A stretch of DNA of 64,000 nt from Rickettsiales bacterium (GTDB lineage Bacteria > Pseudomonadota > Alphaproteobacteria > G027485855): contig JAIXQD010000008.1 in NCBI GenBank assembly GCA_027485855.1, positions 62,001-126,000 of the forward strand. The letters are read 5' to 3'. Each line of letters starts with the position of its first letter. The first letter of the stretch is position 1. Below are positions 24,204 to 33,612 of this stretch, piece by piece. A program made the position numbers and the translations under genes. The notes beneath the pieces were generated by a model. The model saw only the letters and a program-made list of their open reading frames with translations. It did not search any database and was not told the origin of the DNA.

Positions 24204-26128
24204 TATCCCGCTTGCTCCAAGGCATCTTTATCGCTGAGATTTTCCGGTGGCTTGGCGCGAACATAGCGCAGCAGCGCCACAATGGCCGCTGGCGTCATGC
24301 CTTGAATACGCGCCGCAGCGCCAATGGTGGCGGGCTTATGTGTTTTTAGCTTTTGCCGTATTTCCACCGAAAGTGAGCCAATGGCATCGGGGTTTAAATT
24401 ATCAGGCAGCAGCAAGGCTTCCTCACGCTGGAAGGCGTTGATATCAGCCTGCTGGCGGCCAAGATAACCCGAATAGCCAGATTCAATTTTTAGCTGCTCG
24501 ATAATTTTTGCGTTGTGCCGCGCCAGCTCTGGCCAGATTTTGACAATATCGGCCCAGTCATATTCGGGGTAAGACAGCAAAGTATAGGCGCTACGGCGAA
24601 TGCCATCTTGGTTGATAGCATAGCCAAGCTTGGCTAATTCGTTAGGTGTAAGGCTAAAATTTTGCAAGTCCGCTCGCGCCGCCGACAGTTCTAACATCTT
24701 GTTTTCAAATGATTTTTTGCGAATATCGCCAACACAGCCCCACTCAATGCCCTTAGCAGTAAGCCGCTGGTCGGCATTATCAGCGCGCAGAGTTAGGCGG
24801 TATTCTGCCCTACTGGTGAACATGCGGTAGGGCTCGGTTGTTCCACGTGAAACAAGGTCGTCAATCAAAACACCGATATAGGCCGTGGCACGGTCAAAGG
24901 CCAAATCGGCCACGCCGCCACCAGCCATGCGTGCGGCATTAAGCCCCGCCATAAGCCCCTGTGCGGCAGCCTCCTCATAGCCGGTGGTGCCGTTAATTTG
25001 ACCCGCCAAAAATAGCCCCGCGCAGCGGCGTGTTTGCAAAGATAGGCTCAGCTCGCGTGGGTCAACATAGTCATACTCAATGGCATAGCCATGGCGGATA
25101 ATTTTGCAATTTTCTAGGCCGGTAATGTTTTTTATAACCTGCTCTTGCACATCACGCGGCAGCGAGGTTGAAATACCGTTGGGATAAACTGTGTCGTCGT
25201 CTAGGCCCTCTGGCTCTAGGAAAATCTGGTGCCTGTCACGCTGTTCAAAACGCACCACTTTATCTTCTATTGAGGGGCAATAGCGCGGCCCGGTGCCGTT
25301 AATTTGCCCGCTATAAATAGGCGCCCGATGCAGGTTGCTGCGAATGATTTTATGCACCACATCATTGGTATAGGTGATATGGCAGCTAATTTGTGGCGTG
25401 GTTATTTTTTCGGTTAAGGTGCTGAAATGCTCGGGCGGATCATCGCCTTTTTGCTCTTCTAAAATATCCCAATTTATGGTGCGGCCATCAAGCCGTGGTG
25501 GCGTGCCAGTTTTAAGCCTGCCGAGCGAAAAGCCTATTTTTTCCAATGTGTTAGATAGGCCAAGGCTGGGTGCCTCCCCTACTCTGCCGGCGGGTATTTT
25601 CTCTTCACCAAGATGTATCAGGCCGCGTAAAAACGTGCCGGTTGTCAGCACAACAGCGCCTGCTTTTATCTCGGTGCCATCGGCTAAAACAACCCCAAAG
25701 CAGCGCCAATTTTGGCCCTCGCCCGAGACCGTCTGCACCGGCTCTACCAGCAAATCTTCAACTGCAGCAGACAGGATGTTGAGGTTGGGCATATTATGAA
25801 GCGTGGCCTGCATGGCCTCACGGTAAAGCTTGCGATCGGCCTGCGCTCTGGGACCGCGCACGGCAGCGCCCTTGCTGCGGTTAAGCAGCCGAAATTGAAT
25901 GCCCGCTGCATCGGCCACAAGGCCCATAATGCCATCGAGCGCGTCAATCTCGCGCACCAGATGCCCCTTGCCCAAGCCGCCAATAGCAGGGTTGCAGCTC
26001 ATCTCACCAATAGAACTGGCCTTATGTGTAACCAAAGCCGTTTGTGCGCCCATGCGTGCAGCGGCTGCCGCGGCCTCACAGCCTGCATGCCCGCCACCCA
26101 CTATTATCACATCATAGCTTTTGCTCAT
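24203..26128 (-). CDS. mnmG: tRNA uridine 5-carboxymethylaminomethyl modification enzyme MnmG (GidA)
   Basis: A 641-residue FAD enzyme that, with MnmE, installs cmnm5 at U34 of certain tRNAs. Seen: the dinucleotide-binding [19 protein letters not shown], the early [20 protein letters not shown] signature, [50 protein letters not shown] (second family signature) and [10 protein letters not shown]. The C-terminal helical domain interacts with MnmE ([14 protein letters not shown]). Full length. It is followed directly by rsmG; a parS site lies inside (24839-24854). Confidence 0.98.
   Translation of the reverse strand: MSKSYDVIIVGGGHAGCEAAAAAARMGAQTALVTHKASSIGEMSCNPAIGGLGKGHLVREIDALDGIMGLVADAAGIQFRLLNRSKGAAVRGPRAQADRKLYREAMQATLHNMPNLNILSAAVEDLLVEPVQTVSGEGQNWRCFGVVLADGTEIKAGAVVLTTGTFLRGLIHLGEEKIPAGRVGEAPSLGLSNTLEKIGFSLGRLKTGTPPRLDGRTINWDILEEQKGDDPPEHFSTLTEKITTPQISCHITYTNDVVHKIIRSNLHRAPIYSGQINGTGPRYCPSIEDKVVRFEQRDRHQIFLEPEGLDDDTVYPNGISTSLPRDVQEQVIKNITGLENCKIIRHGYAIEYDYVDPRELSLSLQTRRCAGLFLAGQINGTTGYEEAAAQGLMAGLNAARMAGGGVADLAFDRATAYIGVLIDDLVSRGTTEPYRMFTSRAEYRLTLRADNADQRLTAKGIEWGCVGDIRKKSFENKMLELSAARADLQNFSLTPNELAKLGYAINQDGIRRSAYTLLSYPEYDWADIVKIWPELARHNAKIIEQLKIESGYSGYLGRQQADINAFQREEALLLPDNLNPDAIGSLSVEIRQKLKTHKPATIGAAARIQGMTPAAIVALLRYVRAKPPENLSDKDALEQAG
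24839..24854. promoter_or_regulatory. parS centromere site 2 (inside mnmG)
   Basis: TGTTCCACGTGAAACA, identical to the B. subtilis-type consensus (TGTTNCACGTGAAACA), lying in the mnmG coding sequence where it encodes VSRGTTEP. Confidence 0.93.
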
Positions 26129-26161
26129 TATGCTTTATTAGCGCAAAGCCATAGCGCCTGT

Positions 26162-26210
26162 CCAATATTTACGGCCAATATTTATGGGCCAATGTTTAGG
26201 GCCAATGTTT
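26162..26210. repeat. Short tandem repeat (about 13 bp x 4) ending in parS
   Basis: Four consecutive units of the form CCAATRTTTANGG (starting at 26162, 26175, 26189 and 26202) fill the mnmE-mnmG gap. The last unit runs into parS site 3. A near-copy (GGGGCCAATATTTAGGGCCC) lies at 40185-40204, just after the PCuAC-like gene. Confidence 0.75.
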
Positions 26211-26221
26211 CACGTGAAACT
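26206..26221. promoter_or_regulatory. parS centromere site 3 (between mnmE and mnmG)
   Basis: TGTTTCACGTGAAACT, 15 of 16 bases matching parS. It begins one base before the end of the mnmE reading frame and lies in the mnmE-mnmG gap. Confidence 0.9.
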
Positions 26222-26222
26222 T

Positions 26223-27569
26223 TTATTTGCCGATACAAAAATCGCGGAAAATCACATCCAGCAAATCTTCAACATCATGTTGGCCCATAATGCGGCCAAT
26301 AACGCGCATAGCTAGGCGCAAATGCTCGGCGGCCAGCTCTGCTGCGGGTGCAACAAGGCTGTGCTCAAGTTCAGACAATGCCTCTTGCAGGGCTAGGCGG
26401 TGGCGCTCTCTCGTGAGGCTGGGCTGGGTGTTTTTGGTGTAAATATCCGATAATTGCGTTGATATTGTTGTTAAAAGCACATCAATGCCCTGCCCGCTTT
26501 GTGCCGATATGGCAATAAAACTATGTGGCGAAAGCTTGTTTTGCCAGCCTCGCAAATCATTGCTGCTCAGCATATCGGCCTTATTGAGGATGATAATGGT
26601 TTTTTCATCTATATGTGCCAGCATTTCAGGGCTGATGGGCTGGTCAACGGCAAACAACAACAGCCGAATATCTGCGCTGGCTGAAATGGCCAAGGCGCGA
26701 CTGACACCCTCATGCTCAATTTGGTCATCGGTGGCTCTAAGGCCCGCCGTGTCGGCCAGCGTCACCGGGTAGCCGGCAATATCAAGCCAAACTTCAATCA
26801 CATCACGCGTGGTGCCCGCCAGTGGCGAGACAATGGCCGCAGGGCGCTGCGCCAAAGCATTAAGTAAGGAAGATTTTCCTACATTAGGTGCGCCAATAAT
26901 GGCCACATGCAGGCCCGTGCGCAATTTTTCGCCGCGCCGTGCATCAGCCAAATGGGCCTTTATTTGTGAGGCTAACTCAGCAACACCGGCCGCAACCGTT
27001 TGCGACAAGCCACCTGGTAAATCCTCATCGGGGAAGTCGATTTCCGCTTCGGCATGCGCTAAAAGCCGCAACAGCTTTTGCCGCCATGTGTCATAAAGCG
27101 CGGCCAGTTCGCCTTGCATTTGCCGCAGTGCTTGCTGCCGCTGCGCCTCGGTTTGTGCGGCCAGAAGGTCGGCCAGCGCCTCAACCTCGGTTAAATCCAT
27201 GCGACCATGCACAAAGGCGCGGCGGCTAAACTCACCTGGTTCGGCCAGACGTAGGCCCAAATGCGCCAAAGCCTCGGCCAAGGCCGATAGCACAGCAGGG
27301 CTGCCATGAACTTGCAGCTCGGCCACATCTTCGCCGGTAAAACTATGCGGTGCCGGAAAACACAGCACCAAGCCCACATCAAGCAGCAAGCCGGTTTGTG
27401 GATGATAAAGGCGCGAGAGGCTAGCCAGACGCGGGGCAGGGCAGGGTTTGCGGGTGAGGGCGCTAATTGCCGCAAAAGCCTTACTGCCAGACAGGCGCAA
27501 AACCGCAACCCCCGCCCGACCAGCAGCGGTTGCGGGGGCAAAAATAGTATCAGCGCTTATGACGCTCAT
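26223..27569 (-). CDS. mnmE: tRNA modification GTPase MnmE (TrmE)
   Basis: A 448-residue partner of MnmG. The N-terminal folate-binding domain (TIFAPATAAGRAGVAVLRLS, then CFPAPHSFTGEDVAELQVHG) is followed by the helical domain and an inserted Ras-like G domain: GAPNVGKSSLLN (G1), GTTRD (G2), DTAGLR (G3) and NKAD (G4). The C-terminus ends CIGK, the catalytic CxGK tail, which confirms the stop. A ferredoxin-like gene lies 22 bp upstream and mnmG follows after the repeat/parS gap. Confidence 0.98.
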   Translation of the reverse strand: MSVISADTIFAPATAAGRAGVAVLRLSGSKAFAAISALTRKPCPAPRLASLSRLYHPQTGLLLDVGLVLCFPAPHSFTGEDVAELQVHGSPAVLSALAEALAHLGLRLAEPGEFSRRAFVHGRMDLTEVEALADLLAAQTEAQRQQALRQMQGELAALYDTWRQKLLRLLAHAEAEIDFPDEDLPGGLSQTVAAGVAELASQIKAHLADARRGEKLRTGLHVAIIGAPNVGKSSLLNALAQRPAAIVSPLAGTTRDVIEVWLDIAGYPVTLADTAGLRATDDQIEHEGVSRALAISASADIRLLLFAVDQPISPEMLAHIDEKTIIILNKADMLSSNDLRGWQNKLSPHSFIAISAQSGQGIDVLLTTISTQLSDIYTKNTQPSLTRERHRLALQEALSELEHSLVAPAAELAAEHLRLAMRVIGRIMGQHDVEDLLDVIFRDFCIGK

Positions 27570-27591
27570 GAGATTTCAGGCCCTTGGGTTT

Positions 27592-27936
27592 TCAAGCCAA
27601 AGCTGTGGGCGGCCATGTTTTATCGGCATCGTTTAAACGCAACCGTTCGACGATACGGCCCGATTGCAGATGCTCGGTGAGAATTTCGTCGATATCTTGC
27701 TGGTTTTGATAATGGTACCAAACCCCTTGCGGATAAACCACCAAAACCGGCCCTGCCTCGCAACGATCAAGGCAGCCCGCGCTGTTGATGCGAATATCGG
27801 CAAGGCCAATTTCTTTGGCGCGGCTTTTGAGGTAGTTGCGCAAATCTTCGGCGCCGCCTTGAGCGCAAGAGCCGCGCTTATGCCCCTCAGGGCGTTTGTT
27901 GGTGCAGGCAAACACATGCAGGCGATAAAAGCTCAT
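27592..27936 (-). CDS. Thioredoxin-like [2Fe-2S] ferredoxin
   Basis: A 114-residue soluble protein of the (2Fe-2S) thioredoxin-fold ferredoxin family. Four candidate cluster Cys are visible: FACTNKRPEGHKRGSC (two) and SAGCLDRCEAGP (two), followed by VVYPQGVWYHYQN, a block typical of the family. The electron partner is unknown. Its ATG overlaps the stop of the upstream DUF6489-like gene by 4 bp, and mnmE follows, so all are likely one transcript. Confidence 0.92.
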   Translation of the reverse strand: MSFYRLHVFACTNKRPEGHKRGSCAQGGAEDLRNYLKSRAKEIGLADIRINSAGCLDRCEAGPVLVVYPQGVWYHYQNQQDIDEILTEHLQSGRIVERLRLNDADKTWPPTALA

Positions 27937-28199
27937 TTTTGAGCACCAAAATTATTGCTAAATGGGCCGGCACCAAATTGCTGCCAAAGCTTTTGCATTT
28001 GCTCCATGCCCGATTGCGTGGCGGTAAGGCTGGGCAGCCACATTTTAAACAGCGCCTCAGCATCCATGTTCTTAAGATTGTCGGCCATTTTTTGCTGCAT
28101 CTCGGCCAGCATTTTTTCCTGCATGGGGGCAAGATCGGGCAAACCAAAAAAGGCGCGGGCTTCGGCGGGGGTGCAATCGATGGTGATGTTGACTTTCAT
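27933..28199 (-). CDS. DUF6489-like small protein
   Basis: 88 residues from ATG 28199. Residues encoded upstream of this ATG look non-coding, and MKVNITIDCTPAEARAFFGL is the characteristic start of this alphaproteobacterial family. The rest is helical with a Met/Gln-rich stretch (PMQEKMLAEMQQKMADNL), then a C-terminal FGAGPFSNN. Soluble, function unknown. It begins the DUF6489-ferredoxin-mnmE-mnmG-rsmG-parA-parB run. Confidence 0.82.
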   Translation of the reverse strand: MKVNITIDCTPAEARAFFGLPDLAPMQEKMLAEMQQKMADNLKNMDAEALFKMWLPSLTATQSGMEQMQKLWQQFGAGPFSNNFGAQK

Positions 28200-28338
28200 G
28201 GCCACAAGATAGGGCAGGGATAAAACACATGCAAGAGGGGGCAATATTTGCTGCGTTAAAGCTTCATTAACCATTATCACCGCATGTTGGCGAAGTGTTT
28301 CTAGCGCTCCTGCCGATAAATTTTCAAAAGCGAAAACC

Positions 28339-29052
28339 ATGCTCAACACCAAGCTACAAACAAACGACAATCAGCAGATGGGCGCTTATTTGGCGCTGCC
28401 CGCGGGCGATGCTAAGCAAGAGGGGCCAGCGCCCGCTATTATCGTTATTCAAGAAATTTTTGGCATCAATGCCGATATGCGCCACAAATGCGATGCGCTG
28501 GCAGCGCAAGGCTACATCGCCATTGCGCCAGATTTATTTTGGCGGCAAGAACCGGGCATTGAGCTCACCGATAAAAGCGAAGCCGAATGGCAAAAAGCCT
28601 TTGCGCTTTATAATGGTTTTGATGTGGCCAAAGGCGTGCAAGACCTCTTGGCAACACATGCGTATATCAAAAATCACCCGCGCAGTAATGGCCATGTTGG
28701 CGCTGTGGGTTATTGCCTTGGTGGCAAGCTGGCCTTTTTGCTGGGCTGTGCCGCGCCCGTGCCGGCCGTAAGCTATTATGGTGTTGGGCTTGATGGCGAT
28801 TTAGATAAAACCACCAACATTGCCAGCCCCATGCTGCTGCATATCGCCGGGCAAGATAAATTTGTGCCCAAAGCCGCACAGCAAAAAATTATGGCGGCGT
28901 TTGCGGCCAGCGCTTTAGTGAAATGCCATTTATACGAAAACCAAGACCATGCTTTTGCGCGTGAGCAGGGCGAGCATTACGACGCTGCCGCCGCAACACA
29001 AGCCAATCAACGCACGGCTGATTTTTTTAAACAGCATTTGCAGCAAAAATAG
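28339..29052 (+). CDS. Dienelactone hydrolase family protein
   Basis: A 237-residue alpha/beta hydrolase. Seen: PAIIVIQEIFGINADMRHKC at the oxyanion side, the nucleophile motif GYCLGGKLAF (Cys, as in dienelactone hydrolases), the acid Asp in HIAGQDKFVP and His in NQDHAFAR. The catalytic triad is thus complete. The real substrate is unknown, since no chloroaromatic pathway genes are present. It begins a three-gene plus-strand operon with a quinone reductase (9 bp gap) and a membrane spermidine-synthase-like gene. Confidence 0.93.
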   Translation: MLNTKLQTNDNQQMGAYLALPAGDAKQEGPAPAIIVIQEIFGINADMRHKCDALAAQGYIAIAPDLFWRQEPGIELTDKSEAEWQKAFALYNGFDVAKGVQDLLATHAYIKNHPRSNGHVGAVGYCLGGKLAFLLGCAAPVPAVSYYGVGLDGDLDKTTNIASPMLLHIAGQDKFVPKAAQQKIMAAFAASALVKCHLYENQDHAFAREQGEHYDAAAATQANQRTADFFKQHLQQK

Positions 29053-29061
29053 GGGGCCGCC

Positions 29062-30045
29062 ATGTCTTACGGTATTTTAGTGCCAAATCCGGGCGGGGCC
29101 GAGCAAATGCAATGGTCGCTGATGCCTGAGTTGCCATCATTGCTGGCGGGGCAAGTGCGCATAAAACACACCGCCATTGGTGTTGATATGATTGATACCT
29201 ATCAAAGGGCGGGGCATTACCCCGTTTCACACTGGCCGCTGGTGCCGGGGCTTGAAGCCGCTGGCATTGTCACAGCCATTGCCGCAGGCATTACACATTT
29301 GCAAGTGGGCGACCGCGTGGTTTATCTCAGTGCGCAACCGGGTAGCTATTGCCAAGAGCGCATTGTGCCTGCCAAAAATTGTGTGCGCCTGCCCGATTGG
29401 CTATCCGATGAGCAAGCGGCCGCCGCTTTATATAAAGGGCTTACTGCACAGCATTTGCTGCGCTCTTGTTTTGCCGTGCAAGCGGGGCAAAAGATTTTGG
29501 TTTTGGGTGCCGCCAGTGGCGTTGGTTTGGTTTTGTGCCAGTGGGCAAAATATCTGGGCGCGACGGTGCTGGGCACTGTCAGCAATCCAGCGCATGCGGC
29601 TTTTGTTAAAGCACATGGCTGCGATGAAGCGGTTATTTTTACCAAAGAGAATGTGCCCGATGCTGTGCTGGCGCTAACAAGCGGGCAGGGGGTCGATGTG
29701 GTTTACGATAATGTCGGCCAAAGCAGTTTCTACGACAGCCTCGATTGTCTCAAAAAAGGCGGCACCATGATAAGCTACGGTCAAAGCAGCGGGCCCGTGC
29801 CGCATTTTGATATCTCGCACCTGCTACAGCGCGGCAGTCTGTTTTTTAAACGCGCCAATTTGTTTGGTGCCTTGGCCAATCGGCAAGATTTATTACAAGC
29901 CATGGCCGAGTGGCTTGATGTTGTGGCGCGTGGCGTGGTCAAAATTGATTTACAGCAGCGTTATGCCCTGCCCGATGCCGGCAAAGCCCATGCGGCGCTT
30001 GAAAGCCGCACGACCTTAGGCAGCACTGTTTTACTGGCTGCTTAG
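29062..30045 (+). CDS. NADPH:quinone oxidoreductase (zinc-free MDR family)
   Basis: A 327-residue medium-chain reductase of the zeta-crystallin/QOR type. The N-terminal GroES-like barrel (VRIKHTAIGVDMIDTYQRAG, PLVPGLEAAGIV) lacks zinc-binding Cys. The Rossmann domain has ILVLGAASGVGLVLCQWAKY and VYDNVGQSSFYDSLDCLKKG, then MISYGQSSGPV. It likely reduces quinones or enones with NADPH. An AGGGGG site precedes the ATG; the next gene starts 4 bp after its stop. Confidence 0.94.
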   Translation: MSYGILVPNPGGAEQMQWSLMPELPSLLAGQVRIKHTAIGVDMIDTYQRAGHYPVSHWPLVPGLEAAGIVTAIAAGITHLQVGDRVVYLSAQPGSYCQERIVPAKNCVRLPDWLSDEQAAAALYKGLTAQHLLRSCFAVQAGQKILVLGAASGVGLVLCQWAKYLGATVLGTVSNPAHAAFVKAHGCDEAVIFTKENVPDAVLALTSGQGVDVVYDNVGQSSFYDSLDCLKKGGTMISYGQSSGPVPHFDISHLLQRGSLFFKRANLFGALANRQDLLQAMAEWLDVVARGVVKIDLQQRYALPDAGKAHAALESRTTLGSTVLLAA

Positions 30046-30049
30046 TCTC

Positions 30050-32248
30050 ATGCAAAACGCCCGCGATTTAGTTGTCCGTGATTTAGGCACCACAATTTTA
30101 GCCAGTCTGGTTGTGGGGCTTGGCGCTCTGCTTGGCTTTGCACTACAGCCACTCATGGGGCGGCTTATTTTGCCCGCGGTTGGTGGCGCTGCCAGCGGCT
30201 GGTTACTAACATTGGCGTTTTTTCAGCTCGCTTATTTATTTGGCTATGGCTTGGTGCATGGTCTTGCACGGCGGCATGTTGGCTGGCTAGGCTTGGGCCT
30301 TGGTGGCGCAATGCTGGTGGCGGGCGCTATTTTTGCGCCAAAAACGGCTGGTTTTAGCCCAGACCCGCTTGGCCTATGGTGGGGCCTATTGGGCGCTGTG
30401 GGCTTGCCGGCTTTGCTTTTGGCCATGTTGTCGAGTGCCATACAGCTGCTGGTGGCGCGCAGCAGCCACCCTTTAGCCAGCAACCCTTACCCGCTTTATG
30501 TCGTCAGCAACATTGGCAGCCTTGTAGGTTTATTATCCTACCCGCTATTTTGGGAGCCTTATTTTACCATCTCGCAGCAAGTGTGGCTGTGGCGTGTGGC
30601 TTTGCTGCTGCTGGGCTTGTGTTTGTTATTGCTGGCGCTGTGTCTGCGTCAATATCGCGCGGTGCAAACTGCGCCCATATTGGCCAATTTATCGCCCACA
30701 AGGTCGCAGGCTTTATGGTGGGTGGCTAATAGCGCGGTGCCGGCAGCACTGATTGGTGCTGTTACCAGTGCCGCCACACAAGAGGTGGCCTCTTTTCCGT
30801 TGTTGTGGGTTATCCCGCTGGCTTTGTATTTACTTAGTTTTATTATAGCCTTCAGCGCCAAAAGCAGTGACGCACTTGCCGTTATTGGCGCGCATTGCGC
30901 GGTTTTGCTGGTGCTGATGTTGTGGCTGCTGAAGCAGGTTGGGCAAGAGCCGGTTTCTTATATGCCTTACCTTGCCATGAGTCTTATTGCTTTTACGCTG
31001 CTGTCTTTGGCGTTGCATCGCAATTTGGCCGATAGCAAGCCGCCGGCTGCGGGCTTAACCGGTTTCTATTTATATTTAGCCTTAGGCGGCGCTTTGGGCG
31101 GTTTGTTTAACGCTTTTATTGTGCCCTTGGTGTTTGTTTTTGGCGGCGAGTTTTACTGGCTGTTGGCTGTTGGCTTGCTGCTGTTGTCTTGCCGCGCCCT
31201 CATAAATCGTGATGTTGCCATCACTTTGCTGCTGGTGGTGGTTTTGCAAATGGCGCTGTTATGGCGTTTTAATCATCTGCGCCTTGACGACAATATGGTG
31301 TTTTCGCTGGTTACCACCGTGTCATTTTTTGCCATGCTGCTGATGCTGGGCCGCCGCAATATTTTAAGCTTGGGGCTTGCCGTGCTGCTGTTTATGGGTA
31401 GCTTTGGTTTAAGCCTGTCTGAAATTGTTTTGCGCGACCGCAGCTTTTTTGGCCTGCTCACTGTGGCCGATTACACCGCCACAAGGCAATTTAAGCACGG
31501 CACCACGCTGCATGGTGTTGAGCCCAAAGATGTAAAGCTCAAAGCCATACCCACCTCTTACTATGGTGCCACCAGCCCCGTAGGCGAAGTGATTTTAGTG
31601 GCCCAGCCGCGCAAAATTTTAGTGGTGGGTTTAGGCACGGGGCAAATGGCTTGCTATGCCAATGCGCGGCGCACAGTTGATTTTGTGGAGATTGACAAAA
31701 AAGTTGTTGATATTGCCCGCAGCTATTTTAGCTATTTGCAGCGCTGCGGTGAGGGTAAAATATTTATTGGCGATGGCCGGTTAGAGATAGAAAAATCAAC
31801 CGACACTTACGACCTTATCGTGCTGGATGCGTTTAGCAGTGATGCTATCCCCATCCATTTGCTGACCACCGAAGCTTTACAGATTTATCTAAAGCGCCTC
31901 AGCCCCGATGGTGTGGTGGCCTATCATTTATCGAACCGCCATCTCGACCTTGTGCCACCCGTGGCGGCCACGATAAAAGCTGTGGGCCTCATTGCCGCTG
32001 GCAAGGATTACCGTCCTAATAGCCAAAGCGGCCCTGCTCAGGCTTTTGAAAATCAATCTATCTGGGTGATGGCCACAAGAGACAAAACCCTGCCCAAAGA
32101 TTTAGCCAATATCAGCGAGGGTTGGCAATATCCAACTGCGGCCGCAGCGCCTTGGCGCGATGAATGGAGCAATGTTGTAGCAACTTTGCGCTTTGGCTTT
32201 GTTTGGCCTAATTTTGCCAATATCTGGCCGTTTAATAAGGCCGAATAA
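30050..32248 (+). CDS. Membrane protein with fused spermidine-synthase-like domain
   Basis: A 732-residue protein. Residues about 10-470 contain a dozen or more membrane helices, including TSAATQEVASFPLLWVIPLA typical of fused bacterial spermidine-synthase-like transporters. Residues about 500-700 form a Rossmann methyltransferase-like domain: ILVVGLGTGQMACYA, VDFVEIDKKVVDIARSYF, IFIGDGRLEIE, DLIVLDAFSSDAIPIHLLT and GVVAYHLSNRH. The gatekeeper acidic residues of true spermidine synthases are hard to verify, so catalysis is uncertain. It is last gene of the operon with the hydrolase and quinone reductase. Confidence 0.88.
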   Translation: MQNARDLVVRDLGTTILASLVVGLGALLGFALQPLMGRLILPAVGGAASGWLLTLAFFQLAYLFGYGLVHGLARRHVGWLGLGLGGAMLVAGAIFAPKTAGFSPDPLGLWWGLLGAVGLPALLLAMLSSAIQLLVARSSHPLASNPYPLYVVSNIGSLVGLLSYPLFWEPYFTISQQVWLWRVALLLLGLCLLLLALCLRQYRAVQTAPILANLSPTRSQALWWVANSAVPAALIGAVTSAATQEVASFPLLWVIPLALYLLSFIIAFSAKSSDALAVIGAHCAVLLVLMLWLLKQVGQEPVSYMPYLAMSLIAFTLLSLALHRNLADSKPPAAGLTGFYLYLALGGALGGLFNAFIVPLVFVFGGEFYWLLAVGLLLLSCRALINRDVAITLLLVVVLQMALLWRFNHLRLDDNMVFSLVTTVSFFAMLLMLGRRNILSLGLAVLLFMGSFGLSLSEIVLRDRSFFGLLTVADYTATRQFKHGTTLHGVEPKDVKLKAIPTSYYGATSPVGEVILVAQPRKILVVGLGTGQMACYANARRTVDFVEIDKKVVDIARSYFSYLQRCGEGKIFIGDGRLEIEKSTDTYDLIVLDAFSSDAIPIHLLTTEALQIYLKRLSPDGVVAYHLSNRHLDLVPPVAATIKAVGLIAAGKDYRPNSQSGPAQAFENQSIWVMATRDKTLPKDLANISEGWQYPTAAAAPWRDEWSNVVATLRFGFVWPNFANIWPFNKAE

Positions 32249-32269
32249 GCAACCCGAATAAATAAAAAG

Positions 32270-32962
32270 CTACTCTTCGGCGTGACGCTGCCATAACGCA
32301 TTGGGCAGCGTTTTAACAAAAGCATCGTGCGCGGCTTTTTCGGCAGGGGTGGGGGCGTGGTCTCTAATGGGGCGCACACGTTGTTGCCCTTGCACCACCA
32401 TATTTTGCTGCTCGGTTGTGGGCTCGGCCTCAACCAAAAGCGCTTGTTGCCGCCCGCCATTCAGCTCTAAATAAACCTCGGCCAGCAATTGAGCATCGAG
32501 TAGCGCGCCATGCAATTCGCGGCGCGAATTATCAATGCCAAATCTTTTACATAAAGCATCAAGGTTGGCGGGCGAGCCAGGGAATTTTTGCCGCGCCATA
32601 GTAACGGTGTCGCGCGCCTGCGTTGCGGGCAAGGGCGCATATTTGATGCGCACCAGCTCGGCATTGATAAAGCCCATATCAAAAGCCGCATTATGAATAA
32701 CCAGCCGGTCCTCGCCAATAAAGGCCAGAAACTCGTCAACGATTTCGGCAAATTTTGGCTTATCGCTGAGAAACTCGCTGGTAAGGCCATGCACGGCCGC
32801 AGCATCCGGCGGCACTTCGCGCTCGGGGTTTAAATAAGTCCAAAAGCTTTTGCCGCTGGCAACGCCATTGATCATTTCAACGCAGCCAATTTCAACAATG
32901 CGATGGCCGGCCAGCGGGTCAAAGCCAGTGGTTTCTGTATCAAGGGCAATTTCACGCAACAT
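32270..32962 (-). CDS. dnaQ: DNA polymerase III epsilon subunit (3'-5' exonuclease)
   Basis: A 230-residue proofreading exonuclease of the DEDDh family: IALDTETTG (D, E), [16 protein letters not shown] (D) and [16 protein letters not shown] (H, D). The C-terminus contains the short linker that binds the polymerase subunit. It is the last gene of the ppsR-aroE-coaE-dnaQ operon, 8 bp after coaE, the standard order beside the alphaproteobacterial origin. Confidence 0.97.
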   Translation of the reverse strand: MLREIALDTETTGFDPLAGHRIVEIGCVEMINGVASGKSFWTYLNPEREVPPDAAAVHGLTSEFLSDKPKFAEIVDEFLAFIGEDRLVIHNAAFDMGFINAELVRIKYAPLPATQARDTVTMARQKFPGSPANLDALCKRFGIDNSRRELHGALLDAQLLAEVYLELNGGRQQALLVEAEPTTEQQNMVVQGQQRVRPIRDHAPTPAEKAAHDAFVKTLPNALWQRHAEE

Positions 32963-32970
32963 TTTAGGCC

Positions 32971-33609
32971 TTATGGTTTTGGCAGTTTAACTGAGCTTTG
33001 TGGGTTAAATTTATGCCCCCGACGGCCACGCAGCCGCCATAACATTAAGCGCAATTGCAGGCGCATAAATCTGTGACCAAGACCAGTGTTTATTATAAAA
33101 TTGGCGCGTTTGCGCTTTTCGGCATCGGGCATTTGTAACGCTAAAATAGCGGCAAATTTTTCAGCCGTCATATCGGGGCGCGCTAAAACACGCTGGCGTT
33201 GCACTTTGGCCGGCGCCGACACCACGGCCACCACATCAACATCAGCGGCACGGTTTTTTTCAAAAAGCAGCGGCACATCCAGCACCACAATTTTATGCTG
33301 GGCGCGATATTGCTGCAAAAGCCAAGCCCGCTCGCGGCGGCGCAAATGCGCATAAAGATGCTGCTCTAAGGCCTCACGTTGGGCGGTATTATGAAAAACA
33401 ATTTGCCCTAAGGCTTTGCGGTCGACAACGCCTTGCTGCACCACTTGCGGAAAATGCTGAGTCACAAACGGCACCGCGGCCCCTTTGGGCGCCAGCAATT
33501 TATGCACTTCGGCATCGGCATCGTAAACTGGTACACCCATGCGCGCGATACTTGCCGCCGCAGTGCTTTTGCCCATGCCAATTGAACCGGTTAAACCCAC
33601 GAGCAGCAT
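32971..33609 (-). CDS. coaE: Dephospho-CoA kinase
   Basis: A 212-residue kinase for the last step of CoA synthesis. Walker A is [15 protein letters not shown], followed by [14 protein letters not shown] (substrate-binding Asp pair), [11 protein letters not shown] (Walker-B-like) and [20 protein letters not shown] in the lid region. A basic C-terminal tail (LRGRRGHKF) is present. aroE lies 3 bp upstream and dnaQ 8 bp downstream. Confidence 0.97.
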   Translation of the reverse strand: MLLVGLTGSIGMGKSTAAASIARMGVPVYDADAEVHKLLAPKGAAVPFVTQHFPQVVQQGVVDRKALGQIVFHNTAQREALEQHLYAHLRRRERAWLLQQYRAQHKIVVLDVPLLFEKNRAADVDVVAVVSAPAKVQRQRVLARPDMTAEKFAAILALQMPDAEKRKRANFIINTGLGHRFMRLQLRLMLWRLRGRRGHKFNPQSSVKLPKP

Positions 33610-33612
33610 AAA

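Noticed and set aside
25712..26290. 192-codon plus-strand frame over mnmG and the mnmE-mnmG gap
   Set aside because: Antisense to conserved mnmG and mnmE; composition typical of a shadow frame.
28295..28771. 158-codon plus-strand frame overlapping the dienelactone hydrolase
   Set aside because: Out of frame with a complete catalytic-triad hydrolase; shadow.
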